Shown piece after piece: positions 20,615 through 30,037 of a stretch of DNA of 64,000 nt. The position numbers were made by a program, and so were the translations under genes. The first letter of the stretch is position 1, and each line of letters starts with the position of its first letter. The stretch comes from Microbulbifer agarilyticus. Its GTDB lineage: Bacteria; Pseudomonadota; Gammaproteobacteria; Pseudomonadales; Cellvibrionaceae. The stretch covers positions 830,688-894,687 of the forward strand of contig NZ_JAHVKO010000003.1 in NCBI RefSeq assembly GCF_019800665.1. Direction: 5' to 3'. A model generated the notes under the pieces. It was not told the DNA's origin and did not search any database. It worked only from the letters and a program-made list of their open reading frames with translations.

Positions 20615-22537
20615 ATGCCTGAAAACCTGCATTTTAAAGATCACCACACGGAGCAGCGGCTATTCCGCAACCGTATGCTGGTGGCCATCTGCGGGGTTGT
20701 GGTACTGCTGGGGGTGCTGGTTGCCCGTTTTTACAACCTGCAGGTGGTGCACTTCGAGGATTACCGTACCCAGTCCGACGAGAACCGTATTCAGGTTCGC
20801 CCGGTCCCGCCTACCCGGGGCCTGATCTATGACCGCAACGGCCAGCTGCTGGCCGACAACCGCCCCAGCTACACCCTGTCCATCGTGCGCGAGCGGGTCA
20901 GGGACCTGGATGCCACTCTGGAACTGATCGGTCAGCTGGTTCAGCTGAACGACAGCGACGTCGAAAAATTCAAACGCCGCCTGCCGCGGCGCCGTCCATT
21001 TGAACCCGTCCCCCTCCGCTACCGCCTCAGCGAAGAAGAAATTGCCCGTATCAGCGTCAATGAATTTCACCTCGTGGGGGTGTCGGTTGAGGCCGAGCTG
21101 GTGCGCTATTACCCGGAGCAGGACCTGTTTGCCCACAGCCTCGGCTACGTCGGCCGCATCAATGAGCGCGAGCTTTCCGGCTTTACCCAGGAAGATGTGC
21201 GCCGCTATCGCGGGACCCAGAGTATTGGCAAGGTCGGTCTTGAGCGCTCTTATGAAGAGTTACTGCTGGGGGAGGTCGGGTTTGAGAATGTGGAAACCAA
21301 TGCCCGTGGCCGGGTATTGCGCGTGCTGGAGCGTCAGGACCCCAAGCCCGGTGCGGAGCTGACCCTGCATCTGGATACCCGCCTGCAAGAGGTTGCCACC
21401 CGCGCACTCGGCGACAAGCGTGGTGCGGTAGTGGCGATCGACGTGAAAACCGGCGGAGTACTCGCGTTTGTCAGCCAGCCATCATTTGACCCCAACCTGT
21501 TTGTGACCGGTATCAGCTTCAAGGACTACAGCGCGCTGAGAGACTCGCTGGATGTGCCGCTGTTCAACCGCGTGGTGCAGGGGCAGTATCCGCCAGGGTC
21601 GACGCTGAAACCTATGATGGGGCTCGGTGGTCTGGCGGATGGCATTATTGAAGTAGACAGCAAAATTCGCGACCCCGGTTTCTTTAAATTGCCCAACGAC
21701 CCGCGCATCTATCGAGACTGGAAGCGCACCGGACATGGCAACCACGTAGATCTAGTGCAGGGCCTCGCGGAGAGCTGCGATACCTATTTTTGGGATATGG
21801 CGTCGCGCTGGAGTATTGATCAGATGCACGATATCGCCACCCGCTTTGGCCTTGGCGAGAAAACCGGTATCGACCTGCCTCGCGAATACCCCGGCCTGTT
21901 TCCGTCGCGCGACTGGAAGCGCGGTGCCCGCGGCGTCCCCTGGTTCCCCGGCGACAGCCTCAATGCGGTACTGGGGCAGGGCTTTGTGCTGGCGACCCCG
22001 CTGCAGCTGGCCGTGATGACCGCCACCATTGCCAATCGCGGTACCCACTATCGCCCGCAAATGGTGATGGCGGTGGACGGCGTCGAGCAGCCACCGGAAG
22101 TGCTGCACCACGTGGATGCGCGCCCTGAACACTGGGATGTGGTGTTCGAGGGGATGGAAGCGGTTGTGTATGCCACCAACGGTACCGGCAAGCGCGCCGG
22201 CGCCGGCCTGGACTTCAAAGTGGCGGGTAAAACCGGTACCGCGCAGGTTGTGGGTATTGCGCAGGGCGCAAAGTACGACTCGGAAGCCCTGAAAGAGCGT
22301 CACCGCGACCACGCCTTGTTTGTCGCCTTCGCGCCGATGGATGACCCACAGATTGCGGTATCGGTGCTGGTCGAAAACGGAGAGGGCGGTGGCCTGGTCG
22401 CCGCGCCGGTGGCCAGAGAGCTGTTTTTCGACTGGATGTCGCGGCCACTGGAAGACACCGCGAGTATCCAGCCCCTGTACATTCCGCATTTCGGAGAACA
22501 GTGCACAGAACCGATGGGGAGAGCATTTAATGGCTAG
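20615..22537 (+). CDS. mrdA: penicillin-binding protein 2 (elongasome transpeptidase)
   Basis: PBP2, 640 residues, the class B transpeptidase that crosslinks new side-wall peptidoglycan together with RodA. One N-terminal helix (MLVAICGVVVLLGVLVARF) anchors a dimerisation domain and the penicillin-binding domain. The SxxK motif is in PPGSTLKPMM, the second motif in AESCDTYFWD, and KTG in VAGKTGTAQV. The 3' end overlaps rodA by eight bases, so the two partners are made together. Confidence 0.97.
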   Translation: MPENLHFKDHHTEQRLFRNRMLVAICGVVVLLGVLVARFYNLQVVHFEDYRTQSDENRIQVRPVPPTRGLIYDRNGQLLADNRPSYTLSIVRERVRDLDATLELIGQLVQLNDSDVEKFKRRLPRRRPFEPVPLRYRLSEEEIARISVNEFHLVGVSVEAELVRYYPEQDLFAHSLGYVGRINERELSGFTQEDVRRYRGTQSIGKVGLERSYEELLLGEVGFENVETNARGRVLRVLERQDPKPGAELTLHLDTRLQEVATRALGDKRGAVVAIDVKTGGVLAFVSQPSFDPNLFVTGISFKDYSALRDSLDVPLFNRVVQGQYPPGSTLKPMMGLGGLADGIIEVDSKIRDPGFFKLPNDPRIYRDWKRTGHGNHVDLVQGLAESCDTYFWDMASRWSIDQMHDIATRFGLGEKTGIDLPREYPGLFPSRDWKRGARGVPWFPGDSLNAVLGQGFVLATPLQLAVMTATIANRGTHYRPQMVMAVDGVEQPPEVLHHVDARPEHWDVVFEGMEAVVYATNGTGKRAGAGLDFKVAGKTGTAQVVGIAQGAKYDSEALKERHRDHALFVAFAPMDDPQIAVSVLVENGEGGGLVAAPVARELFFDWMSRPLEDTASIQPLYIPHFGEQCTEPMGRAFNG

Positions 22538-23675
22538 TCGCGATTATATGCACCGGCTGCCGGATGCCGGCAGCAGTCTGCGCCGCCCGGAAAGCTTTGC
22601 CCGTCGCTGGCATATCGATCTACCCTTACTGCTGCTATTGCTGTTATTGGCAGGAGCGGGACTGGGTGTCCTCTACAGTGCTGCCGGTGATGAGTTTCAC
22701 TATGTGAAACGTCAGGCCGTGTTTATGGCGCTGGCCTTTGTCGGCATGTTCATTGCCGCGCAGATTCCTCTGGAATTTTACCGCCGCTGGTCGCCTTGGT
22801 TTTACGTGGCGGGTTGCTGCTTGCTCGTTGCCGTATTATTGATCGGCGTTGGCGCTAAGGGCGCACAGCGCTGGCTGCAGATTGGTGGCTTCCGCTTCCA
22901 GCCATCGGAAGCACTGAAACTGGCGGTACCCATCGCGGTGGCCGCCTACCTGCACAAACGCACCTTGCCGCCTTCATTGTTAACGGTCTTTACTACGCTG
23001 GTGATTATCGGCGTGCCGGCGCTGTTGATTGTGCGCCAGCCGGACCTGGGTACCTCCATCCTGATCGCCGCGTCGGGCATCTTCGCGCTCTACCTGTCGG
23101 GTCTCAGCTGGAAGTTGATTGGTAGCGCAGTGGTGATGTTATTGATGGCGGCCTGGCCTATGTGGATGTGGGGCCTTAGGGACTACCAGAAGCAGCGCAT
23201 TCTCACCCTGTTCAATCCGGACGCGGATCGGCTTGGCGCCGGCTGGAACATTTTCCAGTCGAAGGCGGCCATCGGTTCCGGTGGCTGGTCCGGTAAGGGG
23301 TATATGCAGGGCACCCAGTCGCAGCTGGATTTCCTGCCGGAGAGTCACACCGATTTCATTATTGCGGTACTGGCGGAAGAGTGGGGTATGCGCGGTGCGC
23401 TGATACTTCTCGCTCTGTACCTGTTGATCATTGCCCGGGGCATCTATATTAGTTTTATGGCCCAACATGTATTCGGGCGTTTGTTGGCGGGCAGTATCAC
23501 GCTGACATTCTTCGTTTATGTGTTTGTGAATATCGGTATGGTCACCGGGTTGCTGCCGGTGGTGGGGGTACCCCTGCCTCTGGTGAGTCACGGCGGTACC
23601 TCGGTCATCACCTTGATGGCTGGTTTCGGTATTTTGATGGCCATCAGCACGGAAAGACGCAGAGTACTTTTCTGA
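22530..23675 (+). CDS. rodA: SEDS peptidoglycan glycosyltransferase RodA
   Basis: RodA, 381 residues, polymerises lipid II into glycan strands for cell elongation. It has about ten membrane helices and SEDS signatures: GAKGAQRWLQIGGFRFQPSE in the middle, LPESHTDFIIAVLAEEWG, and PLPLVSHGGTSVITLM near the end. The family's putative catalytic aspartate is in SHTDFI. ATG 22530 lies within the mrdA 3' end, giving translational coupling. Confidence 0.96.
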   Translation: MASRDYMHRLPDAGSSLRRPESFARRWHIDLPLLLLLLLLAGAGLGVLYSAAGDEFHYVKRQAVFMALAFVGMFIAAQIPLEFYRRWSPWFYVAGCCLLVAVLLIGVGAKGAQRWLQIGGFRFQPSEALKLAVPIAVAAYLHKRTLPPSLLTVFTTLVIIGVPALLIVRQPDLGTSILIAASGIFALYLSGLSWKLIGSAVVMLLMAAWPMWMWGLRDYQKQRILTLFNPDADRLGAGWNIFQSKAAIGSGGWSGKGYMQGTQSQLDFLPESHTDFIIAVLAEEWGMRGALILLALYLLIIARGIYISFMAQHVFGRLLAGSITLTFFVYVFVNIGMVTGLLPVVGVPLPLVSHGGTSVITLMAGFGILMAISTERRRVLF

Positions 23676-23883
23676 TCACGTCGCCTGGATTTCGCCACGT
23701 TTGCCAATAACGTGAGCCGGTTCAGGCTGACTTTACTTTTTCACGTGTATCGTGCCACTTTTTGGCGCGCTTGTAGTCACAATAGCCAGTGAGATGCCGG
23801 GACGGCACGCCGCAGTCAAAGGCGATTGTGATGGATACAGCGATTTACACAGTGAATAGTGAAAAAGTAGTTGGAAGTACTTT

Positions 23884-24894
23884 ATGAAGACAGGAGCGGT
23901 TGTTTTGAAGTGGACCACGGGATTGTTGGCTGGCTTGGGGCTGGTGCTTAGCGCCTGCGCTCAGGAGCAGGGGCATGACGAAAATGTCCAGGCCAAAGCC
24001 TTCGTGGATTATATGGTCGCCGAGCACAACTTCAGCCGCGACGAACTCGAAACACTGATGCGCGAGGCCAAGCGCAAAGACTCCATTCTCAAGGCCATCA
24101 AGCGCCCTGCAGAAAAGGCCAAGCCCTGGTACGACTATCGCAACATCTTCATCACCGATGCCCGTATTCGCGGTGGCGTCGAGTTTTGGGATAAGAACGC
24201 GGAAGCGCTGAAAGCCGCAGAAGAAAAGTACGGTGTGCCACCGGAAATTATTGTGGCCATTATCGGTGTCGAAACCCGCTACGGTGGCAATATGGGCAGT
24301 TATCGGGTGATCGATGCGCTGTCCACGCTCGCGTTTAATTACCCCCGTCGCTCCAAGTTCTTTACCAAGGAGTTGGAAAACTACCTGTTACTTACCCGCG
24401 ATGAGAAGATCGACCCAACCAGTCTGAAAGGTTCTTACGCCGGTGCCATGGGATTCGGGCAGTTTATGCCCTCCAGTTATCGCTTTTATGCGGTGGATTT
24501 TAACGGTGACGGCCGCGTAGACATCTGGACCGATACTGAAGATGCGATTGGCAGTGTGGCCAATTACTTTGTGCAGCACGGCTGGAAGACCGGTGAACCG
24601 GTTGCCGTCATCACCAAACCGCTGCCCAACGCGGATATGACCATTGTTAACGACAGCCTGAAGCCCAAGTGGACGGTGGGTGAGGTCGAGGCGAAAGGCT
24701 TTCCGACCACGGCTCAGGTAACCAAGGAAATGCCGGCCAACGTATTCTCGCTGAAAACAAAAAATGGCGAGCAGTTCTGGATCGGATTGAATAATTTCTA
24801 CACCATTACCCGCTACAACCACAGTCGTATGTATGCGATGGCGGTGTATGAACTGGGGCAGGAAATCATCAAGGCCCGTGGTGGTCGTTCCTGA
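23884..24894 (+). CDS. mltB: lytic murein transglycosylase B
   Basis: An MltB-family lytic transglycosylase, 336 residues, which cleaves glycan strands to leave 1,6-anhydro-muramyl ends. The N-terminus is a lipoprotein signal with lipobox LSAC, so it should be attached to the outer membrane facing the wall. The catalytic glutamate is in IIGVETRYGGNMG near residue 139; GAMGFGQFMPSSYRFYAVDF and DGRVDIW are family motifs. It lies between rodA and rlpA, consistent with turnover of elongation-phase peptidoglycan. Confidence 0.95.
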   Translation: MKTGAVVLKWTTGLLAGLGLVLSACAQEQGHDENVQAKAFVDYMVAEHNFSRDELETLMREAKRKDSILKAIKRPAEKAKPWYDYRNIFITDARIRGGVEFWDKNAEALKAAEEKYGVPPEIIVAIIGVETRYGGNMGSYRVIDALSTLAFNYPRRSKFFTKELENYLLLTRDEKIDPTSLKGSYAGAMGFGQFMPSSYRFYAVDFNGDGRVDIWTDTEDAIGSVANYFVQHGWKTGEPVAVITKPLPNADMTIVNDSLKPKWTVGEVEAKGFPTTAQVTKEMPANVFSLKTKNGEQFWIGLNNFYTITRYNHSRMYAMAVYELGQEIIKARGGRS

Positions 24895-25050
24895 AACGAC
24901 TTAGCCCGAAGTGACTTGGCCCGAAGCCAAATAGATTGCAAGGCGCAAGAGTGCGCCGCAATATTGCACAGTAAATAATTAACCGTAAAAAACGGAACAG
25001 ATCGATAAAAAACGGTAGCGAAAGCGGTTATCTCGCACCGGGGGGAAATC

Positions 25051-25953
25051 ATGATAAAACCACTGTCTGGGTGTTCGACCCGAATCGGCGCTGCTTGCCT
25101 GTTGGCTCTTGTGTCCGCATGTAGCACGGTTCCCATAGAGCAAAAGCGAACTTCCAAGGTGGAACCGGGTGATATTCCTTTTGATCAAGTGCGCGATAGC
25201 GGCCCTGCGGTACCGGTAGATATGCTGGCCACCCCGGAAGTGACCCCCGTACGTGAACCTATTGGCGTCGCGGGCAACAAGTCCCCATACGTGGTAAATG
25301 GCGTAAAGTACCGGATTCTCGATGGCGTGAAGGGCTATCGCGAGCGTGGTCATGCTTCCTGGTATGGCACCAAGTTCCATGGCCGCAAAACCGCCAATGG
25401 CGAGGTGTACAACATGTACGCCATGTCTGCTGCGCATAAAACCTTGCCGCTGCCCAGTTACGCAAAGGTCACCAATCTGGATAATGGCCGCAGTATCATC
25501 GTACGTGTGAACGACCGCGGTCCGTTTGTGCCCGGACGCATTATTGATTTGAGCTACACCGCGGCGCAGAAGCTCGGATATATCGACAAGGGGGTTGCCC
25601 GCGTTGAGGTAGAAGCACTGGATCCCGCGAGCCTGCCAAGCGCGATGGAGACACTGGCAGTCGAAAAAGATGCCGCTGCGCGCAATGGTTTGCCGGAAGA
25701 TGCCAGCTTCAAGTTGCCCGACAACACCTTCCTGCAAGTGGGTGCTTATAGCTCATCTTCGCAGGCCGAACAGATTCGTGCGCAGCTGGCCGCCACATTC
25801 GGCTATCCTGTTACCGTAAGCCCGGTAAACCGTGGCGGAAAGATGCTATATAGGGTACGAATTGGGCCGATAGAGCAGCAGCGCGCGCTGGTTGCGCTGC
25901 GGGAATCCGTTGAACAACAGAACTTCGGTCAACCCCAAGTGGTTGTGGATTGA
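25051..25953 (+). CDS. rlpA: septal ring lytic transglycosylase RlpA, SPOR lipoprotein
   Basis: RlpA, 300 residues: lipoprotein signal with lipobox VSAC, a double-psi beta-barrel domain (GHASWYGTKFHGRKTANGE to NDRGPFVPGRIIDLSY, about residues 105-175), then a C-terminal SPOR domain (FLQVGAYSSSSQAEQIRAQL, about 230-300) that binds denuded glycan at septa. In Pseudomonas, RlpA is a lytic transglycosylase needed for daughter-cell separation. The catalytic aspartate region NDRGPF is kept. A G-rich Shine-Dalgarno (about 25038-25044) precedes the ATG. Confidence 0.94.
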   Translation: MIKPLSGCSTRIGAACLLALVSACSTVPIEQKRTSKVEPGDIPFDQVRDSGPAVPVDMLATPEVTPVREPIGVAGNKSPYVVNGVKYRILDGVKGYRERGHASWYGTKFHGRKTANGEVYNMYAMSAAHKTLPLPSYAKVTNLDNGRSIIVRVNDRGPFVPGRIIDLSYTAAQKLGYIDKGVARVEVEALDPASLPSAMETLAVEKDAAARNGLPEDASFKLPDNTFLQVGAYSSSSQAEQIRAQLAATFGYPVTVSPVNRGGKMLYRVRIGPIEQQRALVALRESVEQQNFGQPQVVVD

Positions 25954-26050
25954 GCCCAGTCATTACGGATTAAGTACAGTATCGACACTGTATTCTCCCG
26001 GTGGAAGTCGGGATTTGACACTTTTAGAACGCAAGGAATAAGAGATACCC

Positions 26051-27199
26051 ATGTTCAAACGCTTATTTGCCTGTCTGCTCCTGTTAGTCGGCGCCAACGT
26101 CGCCCAGGCCAATAAACCGCTAATTCCCGCGCCGCCGCAACTCGCGGCTTCAGCCTATATCCTGGTCGACGCGCACACCGGCCAGGTGCTGGTGGAGCAC
26201 GATGCGGACAAGCAGATTCCGCCCGCCAGCTTGACCAAAATGATGACCAGCTACATCGTTTCCGAGGAACTGGAAAAAGGTGTCATTAAAGAGCAAGACA
26301 TGGTGAACATCTCTGAGAAAGCCTGGCGTAAAGGCGGTTCGAAGATGTTTGTTAAAGTCGGCGACAAGGTGCCGGTGATCGATCTGTTGCGGGGTGTAAT
26401 TGTCCAGTCCGGTAACGACGCCAGTATCGCGTTGGCCGAGTATGTTTCCGGCAGTGAAGAAGTCTTTGCCGAAGTGATGAACCAGCAGGCCGAGCGTATG
26501 GGCATGCAGGACACCAACTTCGTCAATGCCACCGGCTGGCCAGCCGATGGGCACCTCACCACCGCCCGTGACCTGAGCACACTGGCGCGCGCGCTGATTA
26601 ATGATCACCCAAGCCACTACGCGCTGTACTCGGAAAAATATTTCCGTTTCAACGGTATTAACCAGCCCAACCGCAACCGCCTGCTGTGGCGCGACCCCGC
26701 GGTAGACGGCATCAAGACCGGTCATACCGAAGAAGCCGGCTACTGCCTGGTAGCTTCTGCGGTGAAACGCGGCATGCGTTTGATCTCGGTGGTTGTTGGC
26801 ACCGATAGCGATGAGAAGCGTGCGGCGGAGACCCAGAAGCTTCTCGCCTATGGCTTCCGCTACTTCCAGACCCATAAGGTATACGGCAGCGATGATGTGC
26901 TGCAGACCGAGCGCGTATGGGGCGGTAAGGCTGACTCTGTGGGTATCGCCGTATCCCGCGACGTGTTTGTAACCATCCCACGCGGTGGCGAAGAGAACAT
27001 CAAGGCCGACCTGATTATCGATGGTGAGCTGAAGGCGCCGCTGGCCAAAGGTCAGCAGGTGGGCAAAGTGGTTGTGAACCTCGATGGCGAGACGGTCGCG
27101 GATGTTCCCGCGGTGGTGGCCGAAGATGTGGAAGAGGCCGGCTTCTTCAAGCGCATGTGGGATTCCATCAAGCGCTTTGTCATGTCTTTCTTCAAGTAA
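26051..27199 (+). CDS. dacA: D-alanyl-D-alanine carboxypeptidase (PBP5/6 type)
   Basis: A 382-residue PBP5-type carboxypeptidase that removes the terminal D-Ala of pentapeptides. A cleavable signal peptide (FACLLLLVGANVAQA) is followed by the three active-site motifs: SLTKMM (SxxK), VQSGNDASIAL (SxN) and KTGHTEEAGYC (KTG). The C-terminus ends in an amphipathic helix (FFKRMWDSIKRFVMSFFK) that anchors the protein to the outer face of the inner membrane. A clear terminator follows. Confidence 0.96.
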   Translation: MFKRLFACLLLLVGANVAQANKPLIPAPPQLAASAYILVDAHTGQVLVEHDADKQIPPASLTKMMTSYIVSEELEKGVIKEQDMVNISEKAWRKGGSKMFVKVGDKVPVIDLLRGVIVQSGNDASIALAEYVSGSEEVFAEVMNQQAERMGMQDTNFVNATGWPADGHLTTARDLSTLARALINDHPSHYALYSEKYFRFNGINQPNRNRLLWRDPAVDGIKTGHTEEAGYCLVASAVKRGMRLISVVVGTDSDEKRAAETQKLLAYGFRYFQTHKVYGSDDVLQTERVWGGKADSVGIAVSRDVFVTIPRGGEENIKADLIIDGELKAPLAKGQQVGKVVVNLDGETVADVPAVVAEDVEEAGFFKRMWDSIKRFVMSFFK

Positions 27200-27210
27200 A
27201 ATCCTGATAT

Positions 27211-27241
27211 AGCCCGGCGAATGCTGTCGCCGGGCTGTTTT
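27211..27241 (+). terminator. rho-independent terminator after dacA
   Basis: A perfect ten-base stem AGCCCGGCGA / TCGCCGGGCT with a six-base loop is followed by GTTTT, twelve bases after the dacA stop. It separates dacA from ybeD-lipB-lipA. Confidence 0.85.
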
Positions 27242-27386
27242 ACCGCCCTCCCAAAGCAGTTTCGTCTGCAATCTTTCCTCCCTGTCCAGTGCTCCATCGG
27301 CACTGTATAATTCCCGCCCGGCCGCAACCCTCGCCGGGCAGATACCGGCAAATCCACCATCTGACCTGCGGCCATGTGAGTGTGGT

Positions 27387-27668
27387 ATGACCCAGGATTC
27401 AGAGCAGCAGCCTCCAAAGATCGAATTCCCTTGTGAAGACTACATGGTCAAAGTGGTGCGTGACGCCGATGACCAGGTGCACGATTTTGTAATGGATGTG
27501 ATGCGCCGGCACGCGCCGGGCTTCGATGAAAGCAAGTTGAAGCACAAGCCCAGCCGCAATGGGAAATTCAACTCGGTGACCTTCTACATCCTCGCCACCG
27601 GCGAGCCACAACTGAAGGCGCTGTTCGAAGAATTGAAGGCCCACCCGGGCGTGCATATGGTGCTGTGA
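27387..27668 (+). CDS. ybeD: DUF493 / YbeD-family protein
   Basis: A 93-residue protein of the YbeD (DUF493) family, an ACT-like fold of unknown molecular role that is almost always encoded beside lipB. Typical stretches are [16 protein letters not shown] near the N-terminus and [28 protein letters not shown] at the C-terminus. The stop codon overlaps the lipB start (TGATG), indicating translational coupling. Confidence 0.92.
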   Translation: MTQDSEQQPPKIEFPCEDYMVKVVRDADDQVHDFVMDVMRRHAPGFDESKLKHKPSRNGKFNSVTFYILATGEPQLKALFEELKAHPGVHMVL

Positions 27669-28390
27669 TGGCGGGTTCGAAGCCGGTCATCTGCAACCTG
27701 GGCCGGCGCGACTACGAAAGCGTATGGCGCGCCATGGCCCATTACACCGACACCCGCGGCAACGACGCCGTAGACCAGATCTGGTGTGTCGAACACCCTC
27801 CCGTATTTACCCAGGGGCAGGCCGGTAAGGCCGAGCACCTGCTCAACACCGGTGATATCCCGGTGGTGCAGGTAGACCGCGGTGGCCAGGTGACCTATCA
27901 CGGCCCCGGCCAGCTGGTGGTGTACCCACTGCTGGATTTACGTCGCAGCAAAATCGGCGTGCGTGATTTGGTGACCGCGCTGGAAGAAGCGACCGTAGCC
28001 ATGTTGGCGCAATACGGCATCAGTGCCGCGCCCCGTGCCGATGCTCCGGGCGTCTACCTGACCGAAGGCCCGCGCGCGGGTAATAAGATTGCGTCCATTG
28101 GCCTGCGCGTGCGCCGCGGCTGCAGTTTCCACGGTATCGCCATCAATATCGATATGGATCTCGGCCCCTTCCTGCGCATCAATCCGTGCGGTTACGCCGG
28201 TATGCAAATGGTGCAGATGGCCGAAGTGATTCAGCCCACACCCGCGTGGCAGGATGTAGCGGAAAAATTTGTTGCAGCGCTGCAGCAAAAGCTGGGGTTG
28301 CCGGAAGCCAGCTGGCACCCGCTGGATGAAAACGTATTTGAGGTAGCCGCACAGGCGCAGGCTGCCGAACCAGGAACAAGTAATGTCTGA
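27668..28390 (+). CDS. lipB: lipoyl(octanoyl) transferase
   Basis: LipB, 240 residues, moves octanoyl from acyl carrier protein to lipoyl domains of 2-oxoacid dehydrogenases and the glycine cleavage H protein. Motifs: [21 protein letters not shown] around residue 75, the lysine in [14 protein letters not shown], and the catalytic cysteine in [14 protein letters not shown]. The ATG overlaps the ybeD stop, and its 3' end overlaps lipA by eight bases. Confidence 0.97.
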   Translation: MAGSKPVICNLGRRDYESVWRAMAHYTDTRGNDAVDQIWCVEHPPVFTQGQAGKAEHLLNTGDIPVVQVDRGGQVTYHGPGQLVVYPLLDLRRSKIGVRDLVTALEEATVAMLAQYGISAAPRADAPGVYLTEGPRAGNKIASIGLRVRRGCSFHGIAINIDMDLGPFLRINPCGYAGMQMVQMAEVIQPTPAWQDVAEKFVAALQQKLGLPEASWHPLDENVFEVAAQAQAAEPGTSNV

Positions 28391-29450
28391 ACGATTTGAC
28401 GCCGACCAGTCTGAAGTGAAGGCGACTGAAGTAACGCCCGCTGAGGTAAATCCAGCCGAGACCGGCAAACCGGATCTCGTGCCAGTAAAACGCACCCGTC
28501 GTTTGCAGCAGGGCGAAAAGCTGCGCGATGGGGAAAAGGTTGAGCGTATTCCAGTAAAGGTAATCGCCAGCGACCAGACCCTGCGCAAGCCAGACTGGAT
28601 TCGTGTGAAGGTGCCTTCGGTAAAGGCCTCCAAGGAAGTGGAGCGCATCAAGAGCATCCTGCGTTCGCAGAAACTGGCCACCGTATGTGAAGAAGCCAGC
28701 TGCCCCAACCTGGGCGAATGCTTCAGCGGTGGTACCGCCACCTTTATGATCATGGGTGAAATCTGTACCCGTCGCTGCCCCTTCTGCGATGTGGGCCACG
28801 GCAAACCCAACCCGCTGGATCCAGACGAGCCGCAGCAACTGGCTGAAGCCATTGCAGCCATGAGCCTGCGCTACGTGGTAATTACTTCGGTAGACCGCGA
28901 TGACCTGCGCGACGGTGGTGCCGAACACTTTGCCGAATGTATCAAGCAGTCCCGCGCGCTATCGCCAAACCTGCAGGTGGAAATCCTTACCCCGGACTTC
29001 CGCGGCCGTATGGACGTGGCACTGGATATCCTGGAAGCCGAGGCGCCAGACGTGTTCAACCACAACCTGGAAACCGTACCGCGCCTGTACCGTGAATCCC
29101 GCCCGGGAGCCAACTACAAGTGGTCTCTGAAGTTGCTGCAGGAATACAAAAAGCGTCGTCCGGACGTCCTGACCAAGTCCGGTCTGATGGTGGGCCTGGG
29201 TGAAACCAAGGAAGAAATCTTTGAAGTGCTGGATGATATGCGTGCCCACGATATCGACATGCTGACCGTTGGCCAGTACCTGCAGCCGAGCAAGGAGCAT
29301 TTGCCGGTGCAGCGTTACGTGCACCCGGACGAGTTTGAAGAGTACCGCGTGTATGCGGAAAAAATCGGCTTCAAGCACGCCGCTTGTGGACCGATGGTGC
29401 GCTCTTCTTACCACGCCGACAAGCAGGCCCACGGCGAAGAAGTTAAGTAG
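28383..29450 (+). CDS. lipA: lipoyl synthase
   Basis: LipA, 355 residues, a radical SAM enzyme that inserts two sulfurs into octanoyl groups. Both iron-sulfur sites are visible: the auxiliary cluster [12 protein letters not shown] and the SAM cluster CTRRCPFC, followed by [11 protein letters not shown]. It is longer than E. coli LipA (321 residues) because of an acidic N-terminal extension with repeated [14 protein letters not shown] units that is absent from the core fold and probably flexible. It overlaps lipB. Confidence 0.97.
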   Translation: MSERFDADQSEVKATEVTPAEVNPAETGKPDLVPVKRTRRLQQGEKLRDGEKVERIPVKVIASDQTLRKPDWIRVKVPSVKASKEVERIKSILRSQKLATVCEEASCPNLGECFSGGTATFMIMGEICTRRCPFCDVGHGKPNPLDPDEPQQLAEAIAAMSLRYVVITSVDRDDLRDGGAEHFAECIKQSRALSPNLQVEILTPDFRGRMDVALDILEAEAPDVFNHNLETVPRLYRESRPGANYKWSLKLLQEYKKRRPDVLTKSGLMVGLGETKEEIFEVLDDMRAHDIDMLTVGQYLQPSKEHLPVQRYVHPDEFEEYRVYAEKIGFKHAACGPMVRSSYHADKQAHGEEVK

Positions 29451-29518
29451 TGCTACGTTAGCAGTGGGTGAGGGAATAAACCCGCTGCTGCCAGTTCCCC
29501 GATCGCGAGTGTGGATGC

Positions 29519-30037
29519 ATGGACAAGTCGGATTTCAAGTTTGATCGCGTGAGCAAACGGATCATCCAGGAGCTCCAGAAAAATGCGCGTATCAGTAACC
29601 GGGATCTGGCGGAAAAGGTCAACCTTTCACCGAGCGCCTGCCTGAAGCGCACCAAAAAGCTGGAAGAGCAGGGGTACATCCGGCACTACACCGTTGAACT
29701 GGATCTTAACCGCGTCTGCACCAGCGTGATGGCCATGGCGCAATTGGCTATCGGCGACAACCGCGGGCGTGCAGCAGAAGTGAATATTGAAGCCGCTATT
29801 CGCAAGCTTCCCCAAGCGGTAGAGTGCTTTAAAACCAGCGGCGAGTATCAGTATCTCGTACACTTTATTTGCCGCGATCTCGAAGAGTACAACGAGATCA
29901 GTAACCGCCTGCTGGAACAGGACCTGGGTATCTCCAGGATTTCCAGTAATTTCGTTCTTTCCACGCCCAAGCCATTTCAGTCCTACCCCCTCGGCGAACT
30001 GGAGTGGTTAAACGATATGGACGAGCGCGGTAGTTAG
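29519..30037 (+). CDS. Lrp/AsnC-family transcriptional regulator
   Basis: A 172-residue Lrp-type regulator. The winged helix-turn-helix is at residues 8-60 (IIQELQKNARISNRDLAEKV, then LSPSACLKRTKKLEEQGYI). The rest is the RAM/ligand-binding domain (AVECFKTSGEYQYLVHFICRDLEEY). Such proteins sense amino acids or related metabolites and control nearby catabolic or transport genes. It is convergent with the NCS1 permease gene and the two share four bases at their stops. It plausibly controls the permease, TonB receptor and DUF917 locus next to it; this is inference. Confidence 0.9.
   Translation: MDKSDFKFDRVSKRIIQELQKNARISNRDLAEKVNLSPSACLKRTKKLEEQGYIRHYTVELDLNRVCTSVMAMAQLAIGDNRGRAAEVNIEAAIRKLPQAVECFKTSGEYQYLVHFICRDLEEYNEISNRLLEQDLGISRISSNFVLSTPKPFQSYPLGELEWLNDMDERGS

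Noticed and set aside
24898..24926. Imperfect 14-base tandem repeat after mltB
   Set aside because: Two copies of GACTTRGCCCGAAG only; probably a simple duplication without function.
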